Shown here piece by piece: positions 62,036 to 64,000 of a stretch of 64,000 nucleotides of DNA (position 1 is the first letter of the stretch; the number at the start of each line of letters is the position of its first letter). This stretch comes from an uncultured Gammaproteobacteria bacterium. Lineage in GTDB: Bacteria; Pseudomonadota; Gammaproteobacteria; Pseudomonadales; Pseudohongiellaceae. The position numbers and the translations under genes were made by a program. Under the pieces are notes generated by a model. The model was not told where the DNA came from. It did no database searches and saw only the letters and a list, made by a program, of their open reading frames with translations. The stretch is taken from positions 1-64,000 of the forward strand of contig CALEJT010000017.1 of NCBI GenBank assembly GCA_937898685.1, read 5' to 3'.

Positions 62036-62051
62036 CGAACCGTACGGTTCG
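62036..62051. promoter_or_regulatory. Perfect 16-bp palindrome, likely TetR operator
   Basis: CGAACCGTACGGTTCG is fully self-complementary. Size, symmetry and placement beside a TetR gene match operators of this family. It overlaps the predicted start site of the plus-strand promoter and the -35 side of a minus-strand TATATT (62025-62030) reading towards the TetR gene. Confidence 0.65.
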
Positions 62052-62149
62052 CCCCACGAAATTGGTCGCGGGTTACGGTCAAAGCCGTCTTGACTGAAGT
62101 TTGTAGTAGTTTAGGCGGCTTTGACAGCAATCTGCACCAGTCCCCTCTG

Positions 62150-62191
62150 AAAAGCCTCGGAAGAGCAGTTTGATTTCGAGGCTTTTTTTTT
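62150..62191. terminator. Intrinsic terminator, strongest on the plus strand
   Basis: AAAAGCCTCG (62150-62159) pairs with CGAGGC plus the first Ts (62177 onwards), followed by nine T on the plus strand. On the minus strand the stem is followed only by TTTTC, so it may also end the TonB receptor transcript but less efficiently. A second imperfect stem (GTCGACGCC/GGCGCCGAC, about 62236-62264) lies closer to the receptor stop. Confidence 0.8.
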
Positions 62192-62296
62192 GCCTCCTTT
62201 TTAGTTCTGGTTCTTTTCCCTTAACGCTTTTACCCGTCGACGCCTCAATAATAAAGGCGCCGACCAAGCTTCCTTTTTATTTCTTTCGCGCGCGCC

Positions 62297-64000
62297 TTAC
62301 TGGAAGCGGCGTCCCAGGCTCACGTACAGGCTGATCGGCTCGCCCACGAAGTAACGCTCGTTGCCGAAGCCTACATCCGCACGCTCGGCATAGTCGATAT
62401 TGAAAAGGTTGGTAATACGAGCGCCGTAGTACCAGCCCTGCCCCCAGGAACCCTGGTAGCGCAGATTGACGAGGTCATGGCCCGGATATTCCACGGTATT
62501 GGCCTCATCCGCGTAGTACTTGCCCATGTGAATCAATTCGAGTTCGAGGCTGCGACCGGCGTCGATCTGCCAATTCAGCTGCGCGCTGCCGGTGAGGCGC
62601 GGCGCGGTGTCGATGTCGAGACCATCGAGGTTGACCGGCCCCGGGTTCAGCGAACCTTCGTAGGTGTGCTTGGCATAGGTGCCGGTCACCGTCAGGCTCC
62701 AGGAGGAATTGATCGCCCAGGCGGTGTTGAATTCGATGCCACGGTGACGGGTTTCAGCACCGCTGTGATTCTCGCGGTTGCTGTCCTGGAAGATGACGTT
62801 TTCCTTGTCCATGAAGAAGGCCGCCACCGCGTAGCTCACGCTGCCAGCGCTGGCGCGATAGCCCACTTCGATGCTCTTGGCTTCTTCGGAGTCGAGATCC
62901 GCCACGTTCTGATTGTTCTGCAGACGGTAGACTTCATTGGTCTCCGGTGCGCGGAAGGCCTGAGCCAGGTTCACGTAGACCTGACGTCCGGAATCGAAAT
63001 CGTGGATCCAGCCGATCTGAGCGGAGACGTTTTCGTAGGTATCGCTGCGATCGGCCGGACGGTTGAAACGGCAACCACCGAAACCGCAGGGGGTGCCGTC
63101 ATCCTTGGTACGCCCATCGAGCATGCGGTTGTCATAGTCGTACTTACGATCTTCGTAACGCACGCCGAAACTGAGAAGGTCGGCATCGGTCACGCGGTAT
63201 TTCAACAAGGCGTAGGGCGAAATCAGCGTGGAATCGACCGTGAAGTCGTAGTGCTTGCCCACCGGAATCTGAGCCTGCAACGCGGCAGAGCCTTCGGTGG
63301 GGAATTCCTGCGTTTCCTTCAGATAGCCCTCGGTGCTTTCGAAGTCGACACCGGCAATCCAGCTCAAGCGACCGTCACCACGGCTGGACGCCATGGCCTG
63401 TGCACCGAAGGACTCCTGCCCGTTCTCTTCGAGCGGAAGCCCCGGCAGATAGTGCTGCAGGAAGATCATGTCGGTCTTGCGGTAGTAGGGCGTCAGCATC
63501 CAATCGACACCGTCGCCTTCCCAATTCAGGCGTGAGCTGAGGCGATAGGAATCCGCGTCGCGGAAGGATTCGGGGTTGGGGTTGTAACGCTTCAGATCCT
63601 TATCTTTATAAGCGTCGTGACCTTCGATGTAGCCCGCCGTTTCCTGGTTCAGGTTGGTGAAGTGGAAGCTGGTGGTCGCGCTGAAACCGGGCACACGATA
63701 CTGGTGCGTAGCGCTCAGCTTCTGTTGATCGAAGCCGGAGTCGTGTTTGTAACCATCATCGCTGTTGCCGTTGACGCTGATGCGATAGCCGTGGGCGCCA
63801 AGAGTGTCACTGACGGTGCCGCGGATACGGTTGTAACGATGCGGCCCCAGCTCGTAGGACACATCGGAGGTAAAGCTTTCGCTGACGGGATCGCTGATGA
63901 CGTTGATCGCACCGTGCAGCGCGTTGGCGCCGTAGAGAATGCTACCCGGACCACGAATCACTTCGATGGTGCCGGCCTGTTCCGTGTTGGCCTCAAACAA
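62297..64000 (-). CDS. TonB-dependent outer-membrane receptor, N-terminus missing
   Basis: The frame enters from the window edge, giving 567 residues. It opens inside the plug domain (IEVIRGPGSILYGANALHGAINVIS), followed by a 22-strand-type barrel with repeated aromatic-rich strands, VYVNLAQAFRAPETNEVY, and the C-terminal ITNLFNIDYAERADVGF...YVSLGRRFQ. It takes up an unidentified ligand (siderophore, vitamin B12-like or sugar) using TonB energy. The lone CGFGGC pair in one extracellular loop may be a disulfide. The protein ends FQ rather than with the usual terminal Phe. Signal peptide and TonB box lie outside the window. Confidence 0.9.
   Translation of the reverse strand: MFEANTEQAGTIEVIRGPGSILYGANALHGAINVISDPVSESFTSDVSYELGPHRYNRIRGTVSDTLGAHGYRISVNGNSDDGYKHDSGFDQQKLSATHQYRVPGFSATTSFHFTNLNQETAGYIEGHDAYKDKDLKRYNPNPESFRDADSYRLSSRLNWEGDGVDWMLTPYYRKTDMIFLQHYLPGLPLEENGQESFGAQAMASSRGDGRLSWIAGVDFESTEGYLKETQEFPTEGSAALQAQIPVGKHYDFTVDSTLISPYALLKYRVTDADLLSFGVRYEDRKYDYDNRMLDGRTKDDGTPCGFGGCRFNRPADRSDTYENVSAQIGWIHDFDSGRQVYVNLAQAFRAPETNEVYRLQNNQNVADLDSEEAKSIEVGYRASAGSVSYAVAAFFMDKENVIFQDSNRENHSGAETRHRGIEFNTAWAINSSWSLTVTGTYAKHTYEGSLNPGPVNLDGLDIDTAPRLTGSAQLNWQIDAGRSLELELIHMGKYYADEANTVEYPGHDLVNLRYQGSWGQGWYYGARITNLFNIDYAERADVGFGNERYFVGEPISLYVSLGRRFQ

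Larger units (their letters stand above)
62036..62191 (+). ncRNA. Candidate small RNA
   Basis: A transcript of about 155 nt is suggested by the promoter at 62001-62029 and a strong intrinsic terminator at 62150-62191. Inside, GTCAAAGCCG (62078-62087) pairs perfectly with CGGCTTTGAC (62116-62125). There is no convincing reading frame. I do not recognise a known RNA family. The terminator could instead belong to the TonB gene on the other strand, which would weaken the case. Confidence 0.4.

Noticed and set aside
62060..62150. tRNA-like element (a CACCA string near 62135)
   Set aside because: No cloverleaf could be drawn; acceptor and anticodon stems are missing.

Overview
The window is GC-rich core chromosome of a gammaproteobacterium. 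The gene order matches, block by block, the stretch I know from Pseudomonas-type genomes: groESL-fxsA, ampD-nadC, pilBCD-coaE-yacG, mutT-argJ-secA-lpxC-ftsZ and the complete division and cell-wall (dcw) cluster back to mraZ, then rnpB-rsmI, lpoA-yraN-diaA-dolP, sspBA, the bc1 complex, rpsI-rplM, zapE-zapG and cysD-cysNC. The DNPR motif in MurE (meso-diaminopimelate peptidoglycan), LpxC (lipid A), LpoA and a TonB receptor all indicate a Gram-negative envelope. The bc1 complex and an aceEF-type pyruvate dehydrogenase indicate an aerobic respirer. I cannot name the genus from this sequence alone.

Layout. 1-1.8 kb: 5' part of a large Gly-rich autotransporter with an extended signal peptide (minus strand). 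2.2-4.4 kb: groEL-groES behind a sigma-32 type promoter. 4.4-7.7 kb: fxsA, an alkyltransferase-like protein, yajQ, a glutathione transferase and a divergent WYL regulator. 7.8-12.3 kb: aceE-aceF behind two matching 15-bp dyads. 12.4-20.96 kb: ampD, nadC, an exported metallo-hydrolase/DUF1080 pair, a probably frameshifted exported protein, then the pilBCD-coaE-yacG operon. 20.97-21.5 kb: an array of roughly 185-bp tandem repeats. 21.5-45.6 kb: 20 genes on the minus strand from mraZ to mutT, most with stop/start overlaps. 46-51.5 kb: RNase P RNA, rsmI, a thioredoxin-fold gene, and the divergent lpoA-yraN-diaA-dolP operon. 51.5-56.5 kb: sspB, sspA, a fused cytochrome b/c1 gene, Rieske protein, rpsI and rplM. 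56.6-61.2 kb: zapE, zapG, cysD and cysNC. 61.3-64 kb: a TetR regulator, an intergenic region with a possible small RNA, and a truncated TonB-dependent receptor.

How the genes work together. The dcw cluster makes lipid II (MurE, MurF, MraY, MurD, MurG, MurC, Ddl) and builds the septum (FtsL, FtsI, FtsW, FtsQ, FtsA, FtsZ). LpoA, ZapE, ZapG, AmpD and an M23 peptidase serve the same wall economy. PilB, PilC and PilD are the motor, platform and peptidase of type IV pili, but the major pilin gene is not beside them. CysD and CysNC activate sulfate.

Most of the window is conventional. The points most worth a second look are the candidate small RNA and 16-bp palindrome beside the TetR gene, the tandem array at 21 kb, the single-ORF cytochrome b/c1, the Pro/Arg/Tyr-rich tail on FtsW, the paired dyads before aceE, the possible Shine-Dalgarno-sequestering hairpin before the glutathione transferase gene, and the replacement of the usual pilA position by an exported hydrolase pair.
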